NCBI GenBank assembly: GCA_947470515.1
Contig: CANITF010000003.1
Coordinates: 1 to 64,000, forward strand
Reading direction: 5' to 3'
Source of the DNA: Flavobacteriales bacterium
GTDB lineage: Bacteria; Bacteroidota; Bacteroidia; Flavobacteriales_D; Crocinitomicaceae
Length of the DNA stretch: 64,000 nt
Both the position numbers and the translations under genes were made by a program. Below are positions 25,637-34,766 of this stretch, piece by piece. Positions within the stretch are counted from its first letter, which is position 1. Each line of letters opens with the position of its first letter. The notes beneath the pieces were generated by a model. It worked only from the letters and a program-made list of their open reading frames with translations. It had not been told where the DNA came from and made no database searches.

Positions 25637-28627
25637 ATGAACGTAAAAGCATTTTTTATTAAAAATTGGATTCATTTTGCAGTTGTTGCATTTATCTTGA
25701 TTCTAGCCGCAATCTATTTTAAACCACAAGTTGATGGTTACGGATTAAAGCAGCATGATGTTGAACAATGGCTTGGCGCATCCCATGAAACAGATCGTTT
25801 TCGGAATAATACTGGTGAGGAAGCACTTTGGACAAACTCAATGTTTGGAGGTATGCCTGCGACACAAATTTCAGTTGTGTATACTGGAAATTATGTCAAA
25901 ATGATGTCTTATGAATATTTTAGAATGTTTCCTGGTCCGATGGGATTACTAATTCTTCATCTAATAGGTTTTTATATACTCGCACTTTTTTTACGCATTA
26001 ACCCAATCATCGGAATTGTCGGTGCTGTGGCATTTAGTTTTGCCAGTTATGAAATTGTCATCATTCAAGCTGGACATTTAACTAAATCAATGGCCACAGC
26101 TTTTATGGCACCTATGCTGGGAGCCTTTATATACGCCTATCGAACCAATAGAATGTGGGGAATTGCATGGTCTGCGCTTTTCATGACGTTAGAACTAGCT
26201 ATGAATCACGTTCAAGTAACGTACTATTTTATCTTCGTACTGATATTTGTAGGCATATATTTTTTCTTTGATTCAATTAAGGAGAAATATTTTAAACCTT
26301 TTTTAATTACAACCGGTGGACTTATTGTAGCATATTTAATTGCATTTGCAGCGAATATTGGAAATATTGCTTTGACTGCAGATTATGCAAAAAATACCAT
26401 TAGAGGTGGAAATGATATTAACATAAACCCAGATGGCACTGTTGCGAAAAATCAATCCATAGGTTTGGATAAGGATTATATCACTCAATGGTCATATGGA
26501 AAAGGTGAAACGTTTACCTTGATTTCACCAAACATTAAAGGTGGAGGATCTTTTGCAATTGGTGGAAGTTCATTTCAAGATATTGTTGAGAATTCTGATT
26601 TGAGCGCTGGAGATCAAAATGAGGTTTTGAAATCACCTGCCTATTGGGGTGAACAACCTTTTACTTCAGGACCAACTTATGTTGGGGCAATTGTACTTTT
26701 CTTTGCTTTCTTAGGTTTAGTATTTCTGAAAACAAGATTAAAATGGTCGCTGTTTGCGGTCACAATATTGGCTGTTTTATTATCATGGGGCAAAAATTTC
26801 ATGGGATTAACCGACTTTTTTATAGACTATATTCCTGGATATAATAAATTCAGAACTGTTACAATTATTTTAGTTTTGGTTGAATTGTGTATACCTGTTT
26901 TGGGTATTTTGTTTTTGGACATGTTAATTAAGGAACGGGAGAGTTTTAAAGAGAAAAAGAAACAATTCGTAATTGCAATTGGTGTTTTTATAGTTGTTTT
27001 GGTTGTTGTGAAATTTGCAGGATTAGGGGATAATTATTCTTCTAAAGCGGAACGCGAAATTTACGAAAATACTTTAGAAATTGAGCAAGGTATAAGAAAT
27101 CAAATTTTATCAGCTGATCCTCAAATGATGAAGTCAAATTATAATGTGGATGTTTCTGTGCCTGCTCAAGTAGATGCTATGGTAGCACAAGAAGCAGAAA
27201 AAGTATATCAAGGATTTGACAATTTAAAATTAATCCGTCAAGATATCTTTAATTCAAGTATGAATAGAACTATCTTATTTGTGTTCTTTGCTGGATTATT
27301 GATTTTATTGTTTTTGTACACTTCAATTCCAAGTATAGCTTTAGCATTTGGAATATTGGTCTTAACAATGATGGATATTATTCCTGTTGCTTACCAATAT
27401 TTAGGAGCTCAGGAAGAAGGAAATAAATTAAAATATTGGGAGGAAGTAGGATTAACTACTTATCCGATTTCTTCTAATACGGCGGATGACCAAATTATGT
27501 CAAACGAGTTAAATTTGAACTCATCGTTAAAAGCGAAAGTCGAAAAAGCAGGTCGTGAAGGTGCGCAAAAAGCAACTGACTTAGGTTATACGGGTTTAGC
27601 AAAAAAGAATGTGGTTGATTCATACCGCTATTCAGCATTGAATTTCGCTACAAATTACCGTGTTTTTGATATGAATGGCGGTTTCCAAAGCAATAGAGCA
27701 TCTTATTTTCATAAGTCTTTAGGTGGATATCATGGTGCTAAATTGAGAAACATTAATAATCTGTTTGATTTCCATCTTTCTCGCATGAATAATAAAGTGT
27801 ATGATATGTTGAATGTTAAATATTTTATGCAACAAGATGAAACTGGTGTGGCGATGGTTCGTCCAAATCCGAGTATTTTAGGAAATGCATGGTTTATTCA
27901 ACGTGTTGAGAAATATGCTACACCAAATGATGAAATTCGTGCATTGGGAAGTCAGTTTAAAATCGCTAATAAAGGTCAAGGTCAATTCTTAGTGAATTAT
28001 ATCCAGCAAAAGGAAGCAACAATTTATGGTGCTGAGAAGATTCAATATTTGATTCCAGGAAGAGATACAATCGATATACCGTTAAGTAATGGAATGACAG
28101 AAGGTACAGAAGCCATGTTTGTAATGGATGCAAGAGGACAAACTAATTTGGTGCCAATTATGACCATGACTATGGACACTGCAAAATCGTTTTTATCTCT
28201 AGTGTCAATTAAAGTTATTAATGAGTTTAAGCCTGCTGAAGAAGCAATAATGTTGACTTCTGAATCTTCTAAATTAACTACATCAAAGTTCTCAGGAGAA
28301 GGCTCAATTAAACTGTTGAGCTACGCTCCAAATAAATTGACTTATTCAGCGGATGCAAAAGGCAATCAACTAGCTGTTTTTTCTGAGGTCTATTACCCAG
28401 AAGGATGGAAAGCCTTTGTTGATGGGAAGGAAGTCGAAATAAGAAAAGTAAATTACCTGTTAAGAGGATTAGAATTAACTAGTGGCAAACATAAAATTGA
28501 ATTTATTTACGATAATTCAAAATATCTTAAAGTAAATAACGTAGCTAGAATTGGTTCGGTATTATTATTTATTCTTTTCGGAATTACGATTTTTTATAAT
28601 TGGAAAAGGAAAAAAATCAAAGCTTAA
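25637..28627 (+). CDS. YfhO-family membrane protein (GT-C-like)
   Basis: The 996-residue protein has about a dozen transmembrane helices in its N-terminal two-thirds, starting WIHFAVVAFILILAAIYF. A large extracytoplasmic region occupies about 590-960, with the family's closing motif FSEVYYPEGWKAFVDGKEV near 917, then a final helix (IGSVLLFILFGITIFY) and a basic end. Early residues include GYGLKQHDVEQWLGASHE, with the Asp expected of GT-C enzymes. Characterised relatives in Bacillus and Listeria help glycosylate lipoteichoic acid. In a Gram-negative cell the role is unknown; lipid-linked sugar transfer to a surface glycan is inferred. It is convergent with the pseudaminic acid locus. Confidence 0.85.
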   Translation: MNVKAFFIKNWIHFAVVAFILILAAIYFKPQVDGYGLKQHDVEQWLGASHETDRFRNNTGEEALWTNSMFGGMPATQISVVYTGNYVKMMSYEYFRMFPGPMGLLILHLIGFYILALFLRINPIIGIVGAVAFSFASYEIVIIQAGHLTKSMATAFMAPMLGAFIYAYRTNRMWGIAWSALFMTLELAMNHVQVTYYFIFVLIFVGIYFFFDSIKEKYFKPFLITTGGLIVAYLIAFAANIGNIALTADYAKNTIRGGNDININPDGTVAKNQSIGLDKDYITQWSYGKGETFTLISPNIKGGGSFAIGGSSFQDIVENSDLSAGDQNEVLKSPAYWGEQPFTSGPTYVGAIVLFFAFLGLVFLKTRLKWSLFAVTILAVLLSWGKNFMGLTDFFIDYIPGYNKFRTVTIILVLVELCIPVLGILFLDMLIKERESFKEKKKQFVIAIGVFIVVLVVVKFAGLGDNYSSKAEREIYENTLEIEQGIRNQILSADPQMMKSNYNVDVSVPAQVDAMVAQEAEKVYQGFDNLKLIRQDIFNSSMNRTILFVFFAGLLILLFLYTSIPSIALAFGILVLTMMDIIPVAYQYLGAQEEGNKLKYWEEVGLTTYPISSNTADDQIMSNELNLNSSLKAKVEKAGREGAQKATDLGYTGLAKKNVVDSYRYSALNFATNYRVFDMNGGFQSNRASYFHKSLGGYHGAKLRNINNLFDFHLSRMNNKVYDMLNVKYFMQQDETGVAMVRPNPSILGNAWFIQRVEKYATPNDEIRALGSQFKIANKGQGQFLVNYIQQKEATIYGAEKIQYLIPGRDTIDIPLSNGMTEGTEAMFVMDARGQTNLVPIMTMTMDTAKSFLSLVSIKVINEFKPAEEAIMLTSESSKLTTSKFSGEGSIKLLSYAPNKLTYSADAKGNQLAVFSEVYYPEGWKAFVDGKEVEIRKVNYLLRGLELTSGKHKIEFIYDNSKYLKVNNVARIGSVLLFILFGITIFYNWKRKKIKA

Positions 28628-28630
28628 AAC

Positions 28631-28662
28631 AAAAAAGAGGATTATTCAAAATCCTCTTTTTT
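28631..28662. terminator. Bidirectional terminator overlapping the end of pseI
   Basis: AAAAAAGAGGATT and AATCCTCTTTTTT form a 13-base stem with a 6-base loop. It terminates yfhO on + and works on - as well. The pseI stop codon and its last codons (Lys-Glu-Asp-Phe-Glu) lie inside the loop and one arm, so the hairpin is partly coding. Confidence 0.85.
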
Positions 28663-29682
28663 TATGCGGTCACCTATTGTAAATTGTTTGAGGGATTTTT
28701 TCCCAATTAGTTCTTTCAGATACTTTGGATGAAGACTATATCCTGGGCGTACAGAACGAATATGCTCATTTAAAACCGTTTCTCCAATGTTCAAATCTTT
28801 TGCGATGTATAATGACTTAGCAAAGACTTTTCCAGCAACTTGCTTCTCCGTTAATTCGAATGAGACTTTTCCTATTGCCAATTCAGCTTGGCGAACAGCG
28901 TTTACCATTTCCTTAAATTCACTTTCATTCATTGAAAAGGAAGCATCTGGGCCACCGATTGACCGATCTAAAATAAAATGTTTTTCGATGATTTTAGCTC
29001 CAAAACAAACAGAAACAATTGGAACTATCGAACCAATTGTATGATCTGAAAGGCCAGTTAATAAATTAAACTCATCTGCTAATTTTTTCACCATGATCAT
29101 ATTTGCTTCCTCAATTGGGGCCGGATAGCTAGATGTACATTTTAACAATACAATTTGATGATTTCCAACTTCCAAACATGTTTCTATTGCTAATTTAATA
29201 TCATCGTATTCAGCGATTCCAGTTGAGATAATAATTGGTTTTCCTTTTGAAGCGGTATAGCAAATCAAGGGGATATCCGTTATTTCAAAAGATGCAATTT
29301 TATATGCAGGAACACCAAGTTTCTCTAAAAAATCAACGGATGTATTATCAAATGGTGAGGAAAAGCAAATTAATCCTTCTTCTTCAGCTGTTTTAAAAAG
29401 TTCAGCATGCCATTCCCAAGGGGTATAAGCTTCCTTATACAAATCATGTAAATATTTACCGTCCCAAATTGTCCCATGAATTTTAAAATCCTCTTTTTTG
29501 CAATTTAGCGTAATTGTATCAGCGGTATACGTTTGAAATTTAATAGCATTAGCTCCAGCTCTTTTTGCTGCTCGAATCGTTTCTTTGGCTATATCAATAC
29601 TTCCGTTATGATTAGCAGATAATTCTGCGATGATAAAAGCAGGACTGTTCTTATCAAGTGAGTAATTCCCGATTTTAATCAT
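28642..29682 (-). CDS. pseI: Pseudaminic acid synthase PseI
   Basis: PseI condenses 2,4-diacetamido-2,4,6-trideoxy-L-altrose with PEP to form pseudaminic acid. The 346-residue product has the NeuB barrel (FIIAELSANHNGSIDIAKET near 13, AIKFQTYTADT near 45, STGIAEYDDI, GLSDHTIG near 200, EKHFILDRSIGGPD near 225) and the C-terminal antifreeze-like SAF domain (ARSLY-equivalent FAKSLYIAKDL, RPGYSLHPKYL). I start at the ATG at 29682; an upstream in-frame Met would add 35 residues that lie in the previous gene. It overlaps pseG-pseH by eight bases. Pse and not sialic or legionaminic acid is chosen from the neighbouring PseB, PseC and PseG. Confidence 0.92.
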   Translation of the reverse strand: MIKIGNYSLDKNSPAFIIAELSANHNGSIDIAKETIRAAKRAGANAIKFQTYTADTITLNCKKEDFKIHGTIWDGKYLHDLYKEAYTPWEWHAELFKTAEEEGLICFSSPFDNTSVDFLEKLGVPAYKIASFEITDIPLICYTASKGKPIIISTGIAEYDDIKLAIETCLEVGNHQIVLLKCTSSYPAPIEEANMIMVKKLADEFNLLTGLSDHTIGSIVPIVSVCFGAKIIEKHFILDRSIGGPDASFSMNESEFKEMVNAVRQAELAIGKVSFELTEKQVAGKVFAKSLYIAKDLNIGETVLNEHIRSVRPGYSLHPKYLKELIGKKSLKQFTIGDRIKKEDFE

Positions 29683-31105
29683 TTTTCGTGAATTGTTTAG
29701 TAAATAAAAATGTGTCTTGATTAATTTGTTGTTTAAAATTATATCGTTCAAATGTTTTAACAGATGGAATATTGTCCTTAAAAACAAAGCCTTGAATAGA
29801 ATCTAATTCATTCATTGTAAACCTTTTTTCTAAGGCAATTAATCCTTTTCTAAACAAGATGTTGCCAATTCCTTGCCCATGATAATCTGGAGCAACAAGA
29901 TAACTTATTGTGGCAATTTTATCCAGTATATCAAATCGAATACTACCGACAAGATTCGACTTTATTTCAAGTACGAGGTAATAACAAAAAGGGGATTGAA
30001 TTTTTTTACTGAACCATTTTAAGTGCTCTTCCCAATCAATTTTTTCTTTATTAAACGAAAATTGTCGAGTAGTAGAATGGTTTGCCCATGAAAAAGTCAA
30101 CTTACAATCAGTTATATCCGCTTCTCTAATTGAGTATTCGTCCTCTGATGATATCTGTTTAATTATTTTATGAATTCTTTCAATTGAATGTCCATCAATT
30201 AATGCCGATGGGGGATTAGTTTCATTTAATACCAACAGCGCACTTGATATATCTGAAGATGAAAAATTCTTTGCATCTACAAATGTTTTCAATTTTAAAT
30301 GTTGCTGATAAACGAACGTTTGATTTTCAATATAATACCCACTAATGATTTTCATTTTAGCAGTAATTCCTTCAAGTAAAATTCCACTGCATGGCAGGAT
30401 CCCAAATTCACATGTTTCCATTAAAAGGGCCATTTCTGCCTCTTGTAAATTTTTATGAAAATGGATGTTTTCTGATTCGAATTCAATTAATGATTCAAAA
30501 AAAAGATAGCCTGGACCCAGAACACAATGAATTTCATGAAACTTATCACTTCTGATAACTTCCTTAAGTGCTCTTAATGTGATGTTTAATGGATCTGAAC
30601 CACCAAAGCAAATCATTATGCTATTTGAAGATTTAGTAACTGATCCTTTTTTAGCTAATTCAAGAAAAGTCTTGCGCAGCAATGCATAATCCAAACCAAT
30701 GTAAAATTGAGTGTAAATTGGACAAATATAGTTTTGACTGGACAATGCTGGAGTAGGATTTAAAATAACATCAGCTAATAATTTTCGATTAGCAAGGTCA
30801 TCAATGCTTATAATTTTTGCTCCTAGGGAATGTATTGCTTCATGATAACTTAAATCAAAGTTATAACCATCGATAATTACAATGTCATGTAATTTGATAA
30901 TGGATAGGAAATCATTACTTTCATTTAATTGAATAAAATGATATTTTTCATTTTTTAAAACCTTGAAATATGTTTCAAGATTGTCTGTACTAAAGAAAGT
31001 AATTTCAAAATTGTCGATTGAATCAGCTATTGAAAGGCATCTTGTAAGATGTCCATAGCCAATTTCTTGATTGGCGTCAACTCGAAATAACAATCGCTTT
31101 GTCAT
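29675..31105 (-). CDS. pseG: PseG-PseH fusion: UDP-sugar hydrolase plus N-acetyltransferase
   Basis: The 476-residue product joins two consecutive activities of pseudaminic acid synthesis. Residues 1 to about 320 are PseG, which removes UDP: RVDANQEIGYGHLTRCLSIAD at the N-terminus contains the GxGHxxR motif, and ICFGGSDPLNITL near 165 is the GT-B-like nucleotide site. Residues 325-476 are a GNAT acetyltransferase corresponding to PseH, with the acetyl-CoA loop APDYHGQGIGNILF near 410. PseH acts just before PseG, so the fusion covers adjacent steps. In Campylobacter and Helicobacter these are separate genes. ATGA overlap with pseF upstream and pseI downstream indicates tight coupling. Confidence 0.9.
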   Translation of the reverse strand: MTKRLLFRVDANQEIGYGHLTRCLSIADSIDNFEITFFSTDNLETYFKVLKNEKYHFIQLNESNDFLSIIKLHDIVIIDGYNFDLSYHEAIHSLGAKIISIDDLANRKLLADVILNPTPALSSQNYICPIYTQFYIGLDYALLRKTFLELAKKGSVTKSSNSIMICFGGSDPLNITLRALKEVIRSDKFHEIHCVLGPGYLFFESLIEFESENIHFHKNLQEAEMALLMETCEFGILPCSGILLEGITAKMKIISGYYIENQTFVYQQHLKLKTFVDAKNFSSSDISSALLVLNETNPPSALIDGHSIERIHKIIKQISSEDEYSIREADITDCKLTFSWANHSTTRQFSFNKEKIDWEEHLKWFSKKIQSPFCYYLVLEIKSNLVGSIRFDILDKIATISYLVAPDYHGQGIGNILFRKGLIALEKRFTMNELDSIQGFVFKDNIPSVKTFERYNFKQQINQDTFLFTKQFTKND

Positions 31106-31776
31106 TTATGTAGTTGCGAATATTTTATTTCTGCCTGCAACCAATCCTCCAAGGTATCAATATCTTGAACTTTTAGTTCTGGTAATTGATACGAACCAAC
31201 TTTTCCTTTCCAAAGAGTCTTGTTTTTCTGAAACTCAGGCACATTGAAAAAGTAAAATGAACCAGCATCGTGGTAAGTTAATTCTAAATCCTGAGATCTA
31301 GTTTCAATTAATTCTGGATGTAATAGTTCTATTTCTTTTTCTATCGTTAATCTAAAGGCTCTTTGAATTGGAAATGAATAAACTACGCTTGCTATAACAG
31401 TATCAAATTTCCCAGTTTTATAAAGGGCATTGGCATTAATTAAATCTTCAAAATTAATAAGTGGTGAAGTTGGATAAATACAACAAATCGATTCTAAATT
31501 TCCTGAATAGTGATCTATGACTTCCAATAATACATCTGAAGTGGTAGCGAAATCATTAGAATTGTTTTGAGATCTATAAAATGGAACTTTAGCGCCATAT
31601 TTTATTGCAATTTCAGCAATTTCTTCATCATCAGTTGATACAATTACTTCATCAAATAAATTAGATAAAATTGCAGTTTCTATAGCATATGCAATAATCG
31701 GTTTTCCATGAAATGACTTGATGTTCTTTCTATGAATCCGTTTACTTCCACCTCTTGCTGGGATAATTGCAATCAA
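31102..31776 (-). CDS. pseF: CMP-pseudaminic acid cytidylyltransferase PseF
   Basis: PseF activates pseudaminic acid with CTP, the final cytosolic step. The 224-residue length fits. The nucleotide-binding start IAIIPARGGSKRIHRKNIK is diagnostic for the NeuA/PseF family, followed by STDDEEIAEIA near 47, YPTSPLI near 100 and the metal site in QDIDTLEDWLQAE. The only usable start is a TTG at 31776, because no ATG or GTG lies between the upstream stop and the motif. Flanked by the Pse methylase (24 bases upstream) and pseG-pseH (4-base overlap). Confidence 0.9.
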   Translation of the reverse strand: MIAIIPARGGSKRIHRKNIKSFHGKPIIAYAIETAILSNLFDEVIVSTDDEEIAEIAIKYGAKVPFYRSQNNSNDFATTSDVLLEVIDHYSGNLESICCIYPTSPLINFEDLINANALYKTGKFDTVIASVVYSFPIQRAFRLTIEKEIELLHPELIETRSQDLELTYHDAGSFYFFNVPEFQKNKTLWKGKVGSYQLPELKVQDIDTLEDWLQAEIKYSQLHK

Positions 31777-31800
31777 ATTTTCAAAGTTTTGTATTTATTA

Positions 31801-32433
31801 TTATTTCGTTTTTTCCAATAGAAACCAAGTAATGTCATCTTGAGGAAAAACGGGATCGTTTTTATATAAAAAACCGTAATCTATTAATTTTAGATCTGAA
31901 TAAAGTTGAAGCATTTCTCCCGCAAAATCTCTTTTAAAAAGTCGGTCACTATGTCCTCGGTAAGGAATTGCAACTGGTGATGGGTTATAATATTCTGCAA
32001 TTAATATATAATTACTAGAAGCATCATACAATTTTTGATAAACAGTTGATAGGTATTCTGGATTTATATGGATTAATACTCCTTTAATCAACGCTAATTC
32101 AACCTTTTCAATAGGTTCAAAATCAAAAATAGAACAATTATAAACTGAGTTTTCACCAATTATTTTCTTGAGTTCTTCAGCAGCTGTTGAATTAATTTCT
32201 ATGCCATTTAATTTTAAATCTGGGTATAATAATTTCAGCGCCTTTAAATTCATACCGATATTAGCCCCAAACTCAATACATGATTTAATTTTTCCAGCTT
32301 GTTTTAAAGATTTGCTAAAAAAAGACAGGTTAGAAGCTAATAAGTATTCACCTTTGTTTCGATCGATATATTCTGTTCCGAATTCTCCAGCCCAAAAGAC
32401 TTCTTGCTCAGTTTTGAAACTGTTTCCTGACAT
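31801..32433 (-). CDS. Pseudaminic acid biosynthesis-associated methylase
   Basis: The 210-residue protein fits the class I SAM-dependent methyltransferase family that recurs inside Pse loci (TIGR03587, by recall). It has the SAM loop SCIEFGANIGMNLKAL near 51-66, a DxE-type acidic residue in LNGIEINSTAAEEL, and the conserved AEYYNPSPVAIPYRGH near 147. It is placed between pseC and pseF. The family's exact target is not settled; methylation of the sugar or of an intermediate would add variety to the final nonulosonic acid. Confidence in the family is high, in the reaction low. Confidence 0.85.
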   Translation of the reverse strand: MSGNSFKTEQEVFWAGEFGTEYIDRNKGEYLLASNLSFFSKSLKQAGKIKSCIEFGANIGMNLKALKLLYPDLKLNGIEINSTAAEELKKIIGENSVYNCSIFDFEPIEKVELALIKGVLIHINPEYLSTVYQKLYDASSNYILIAEYYNPSPVAIPYRGHSDRLFKRDFAGEMLQLYSDLKLIDYGFLYKNDPVFPQDDITWFLLEKTK

Positions 32434-32493
32434 AAATATGGTTTTGAAACAAATTTAATGAAAATATATGTATCGTAATTGATAACGGAATCT

Positions 32494-33690
32494 TTATTTA
32501 TAATAGGATTTAATCCTTTCAATTACAAATTTGATGTGTACATTTTCAATACTTGGATACATTGGAATACTGATGCATCTGGAGTAATATCTTTCGGCAT
32601 GAGGAAAATCTCCTTCTTTCCATCCCTGATTTTTATAATATGGCATTAAATGCACAGGAATATAATGCACTTGAGCAAATACATTATTCTCTCTTAGATA
32701 GTCGTATAAACCTCTTCTATTAGTAACTTCTAAAACAAAAAGGTGGTAGGCATGTCCCTCAACAAATCCAGAGTAATTTATTACTGGATTGAAATCTTTG
32801 AACGCCTCAGTATAGATTTTTGCAATTTCTTTACGGCGATTTAGATTTTTGTCTGCCCTTAATAATTGCGAGCTTCCCAAAGCGGCTTGAAAATCTGTTA
32901 GTCTATAATTATATCCCAATGATTGCATTTCCATATACCAAAGCGGGAAATCTATTTGTTTCTCTGTGCTGTTGCCATTTGCGAAATCTATAGAATTTTC
33001 GAATAACTCAGTATTTCTTGTAATACCATGAGTTCTCAATTCTAAAAGCTTCTTATAAAGATTTTCATTATTTGTTGTAATCATTCCTCCTTCACCAGTA
33101 GCAATATGCTTTACCGGGTGAAATGAAAAAATAGACAAATCAGCAAATTGTCCATTACCTGCTTTTTGTTGCTTATTTTCTGAGTCAATAAAAAATCCAC
33201 CAGGAGAATGGCATGAATCTTCAAGAATCCATAAACCGTGTTTATTTGCGAGTTTTTTGAATTCATCCAATTGTGTAACTCTTCCCGCAAAATCAACAGG
33301 TATAATTCCAACTATTTTTTTGTCTGTATTACTTTCTAAAACTGATTTTACAGATTCAATATCCATTAAATAAGTAGTTGGATCAATATCCGCAAAAAGA
33401 ACATTTCCACCACAATATTTTACACAATTTACCGATGCTGCAAAAGTTATTGGCGTACAAATAACATATTCATCGCTTTTTATTCCTAATGCAAGAACAC
33501 ATAAATGCAGTGCAGCTGTTCCATTACTAACAGCTACAGCATATTTTGAATCTACGTATTGGGCAAATTCGTTTTCAAATTGTTGAATTTTAGGACCTTG
33601 TGTTAAAAAGTCAGATTGTAATGTTTCGATAACGGCATCAATATCACCTTGAGTAATTTCTTGTCTGCCATATGGTATCGGTTTTCTCAT
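32494..33690 (-). CDS. pseC: PLP-dependent aminotransferase PseC
   Basis: PseC aminates C4 of UDP-4-keto-6-deoxy-L-AltNAc using glutamate. The 398 residues match the DegT/DnrJ/EryC1 fold: YGRQEITQGDIDAVIETLQS at the start, phosphate contacts in AVSNGTAALHLC near 53, Asp in LWILEDSCHSPGG near 180, and the PLP-binding lysine in FSFHPVKHIATGEGG near 205. It overlaps pseB by four bases (ATGA), and the substrate order PseB then PseC matches gene order. The assignment as PseC and not a legionaminic (LegC-type) enzyme follows the adjacent inverting dehydratase. Confidence 0.92.
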   Translation of the reverse strand: MRKPIPYGRQEITQGDIDAVIETLQSDFLTQGPKIQQFENEFAQYVDSKYAVAVSNGTAALHLCVLALGIKSDEYVICTPITFAASVNCVKYCGGNVLFADIDPTTYLMDIESVKSVLESNTDKKIVGIIPVDFAGRVTQLDEFKKLANKHGLWILEDSCHSPGGFFIDSENKQQKAGNGQFADLSIFSFHPVKHIATGEGGMITTNNENLYKKLLELRTHGITRNTELFENSIDFANGNSTEKQIDFPLWYMEMQSLGYNYRLTDFQAALGSSQLLRADKNLNRRKEIAKIYTEAFKDFNPVINYSGFVEGHAYHLFVLEVTNRRGLYDYLRENNVFAQVHYIPVHLMPYYKNQGWKEGDFPHAERYYSRCISIPMYPSIENVHIKFVIERIKSYYK

Positions 33691-34697
33691 ATGGAAAATG
33701 AAGGATCAACAAATTCTTTGATTAATTTTCTTAAACCATCAACTGTTTCCCATTCTGCGTTATTATTAGAGTTATAAGAAAATCCCTCTTCAACTTTTTT
33801 CGCATTGAAATGAGAAATAAAATCGGCTGTTTTCCAATTGGGAGTTTGGGGAAGTATAACGTAATATTTTCCTAGGTCATACGTGAAAAAAGAATCCGAA
33901 GAAGTAATCATTTCTTCGTGAATTTTCTCACCTGGTCGAATTCCAATAACAGGTTTTTGGCATTCCGGACCAATAGCTTCCGCTACATCAACTATTCTAT
34001 AGGAAGGAATTTTAGGCACAAATACTTCTCCTCCCCAAGCTGAGTCTAATGCATGCATAACCATGTCAACACCACCTTGAAGCGATATATTAAAACGTGT
34101 CATTGATGAAACTGTAATTGGAAGAATTCCGTCAGTTTTTTTCTTTTTAATAAAAAAGGGAATTACAGAACCATTTGATCCCATAACATTCCCATACCGA
34201 ACTACAGAAAATTGAATATTTCTTTTTCCCTTGATGTTGTTTGCCGCAATAAATAACTTATCAGATGTTAATTTTGTTGCACCATATAAATTTATTGGCG
34301 CACATGCTTTGTCGGTTGACAATGCAACAACACGTTCAACATTTGTTTTTAACGCTGCGTTGATAACATTTTGCGCGCCACCAACATTTGTTTTCACACA
34401 TTCGTCTGGATTGTATTCAGCAATATGCACATGTTTCATTGCAGCCGCATGAATAACATAATCAATATTTGTAAATGCCCTTTCAAGTCTTTCTTGATCT
34501 CTAACATCACCAATAAAATAGCGAATTTGCGGATAAACTTTTTGAGGGAAATCTTGTTCCATTTCAAACTGTTTTTGTTCATCTCTAGAAAAAATAACGA
34601 GACGTTTAACCTCAGGATATTTGGTGAGAATATGTTTGGTCAACGCTTTCCCTAAAGAGCCAGTTCCTCCAGTAATTAAAATTGATTTTTCTTTCAC
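33687..34697 (-). CDS. pseB: UDP-GlcNAc 4,6-dehydratase (inverting) PseB
   Basis: PseB converts UDP-GlcNAc to the 4-keto-6-deoxy-L-altro sugar, the entry step to pseudaminic acid. The 336 residues show an extended-SDR Rossmann start (ILITGGTGSLGKALTKHIL), DEQKQFEME near 41, IHAAAMKHVHIAEYNP near 85 and the active-site block LSTDKACAPINLYGATK near 125-141 with Thr/Asp/Lys, Tyr and Lys. The PseB-specific SRDE and RYGNVMGSNGSVIPFF segments are present. The start is GTG. First gene of the Pse biosynthetic run; a 69-base gap separates it from the glycosyltransferase-like gene upstream. Confidence 0.93.
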   Translation of the reverse strand: MKEKSILITGGTGSLGKALTKHILTKYPEVKRLVIFSRDEQKQFEMEQDFPQKVYPQIRYFIGDVRDQERLERAFTNIDYVIHAAAMKHVHIAEYNPDECVKTNVGGAQNVINAALKTNVERVVALSTDKACAPINLYGATKLTSDKLFIAANNIKGKRNIQFSVVRYGNVMGSNGSVIPFFIKKKKTDGILPITVSSMTRFNISLQGGVDMVMHALDSAWGGEVFVPKIPSYRIVDVAEAIGPECQKPVIGIRPGEKIHEEMITSSDSFFTYDLGKYYVILPQTPNWKTADFISHFNAKKVEEGFSYNSNNNAEWETVDGLRKLIKEFVDPSFSI

Positions 34698-34766
34698 GTG
34701 ATGTTATTTTTTGAAATCATACAAATATATCAAAACATAGAAAATTAGAACGTATAAATTATTGCT

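Noticed and set aside
29683-29787. Upstream Met adding 35 residues to PseI
   Set aside because: The extra region lies entirely within the end of pseG-pseH and has no similarity to NeuB-family N-termini; the family starts near MIKIG.
28642-34697. Legionaminic acid pathway
   Set aside because: The PseB-type inverting dehydratase, PseG fused to a GNAT, and the Pse-associated methylase favour pseudaminic acid; no LegB/LegG-type genes are seen.
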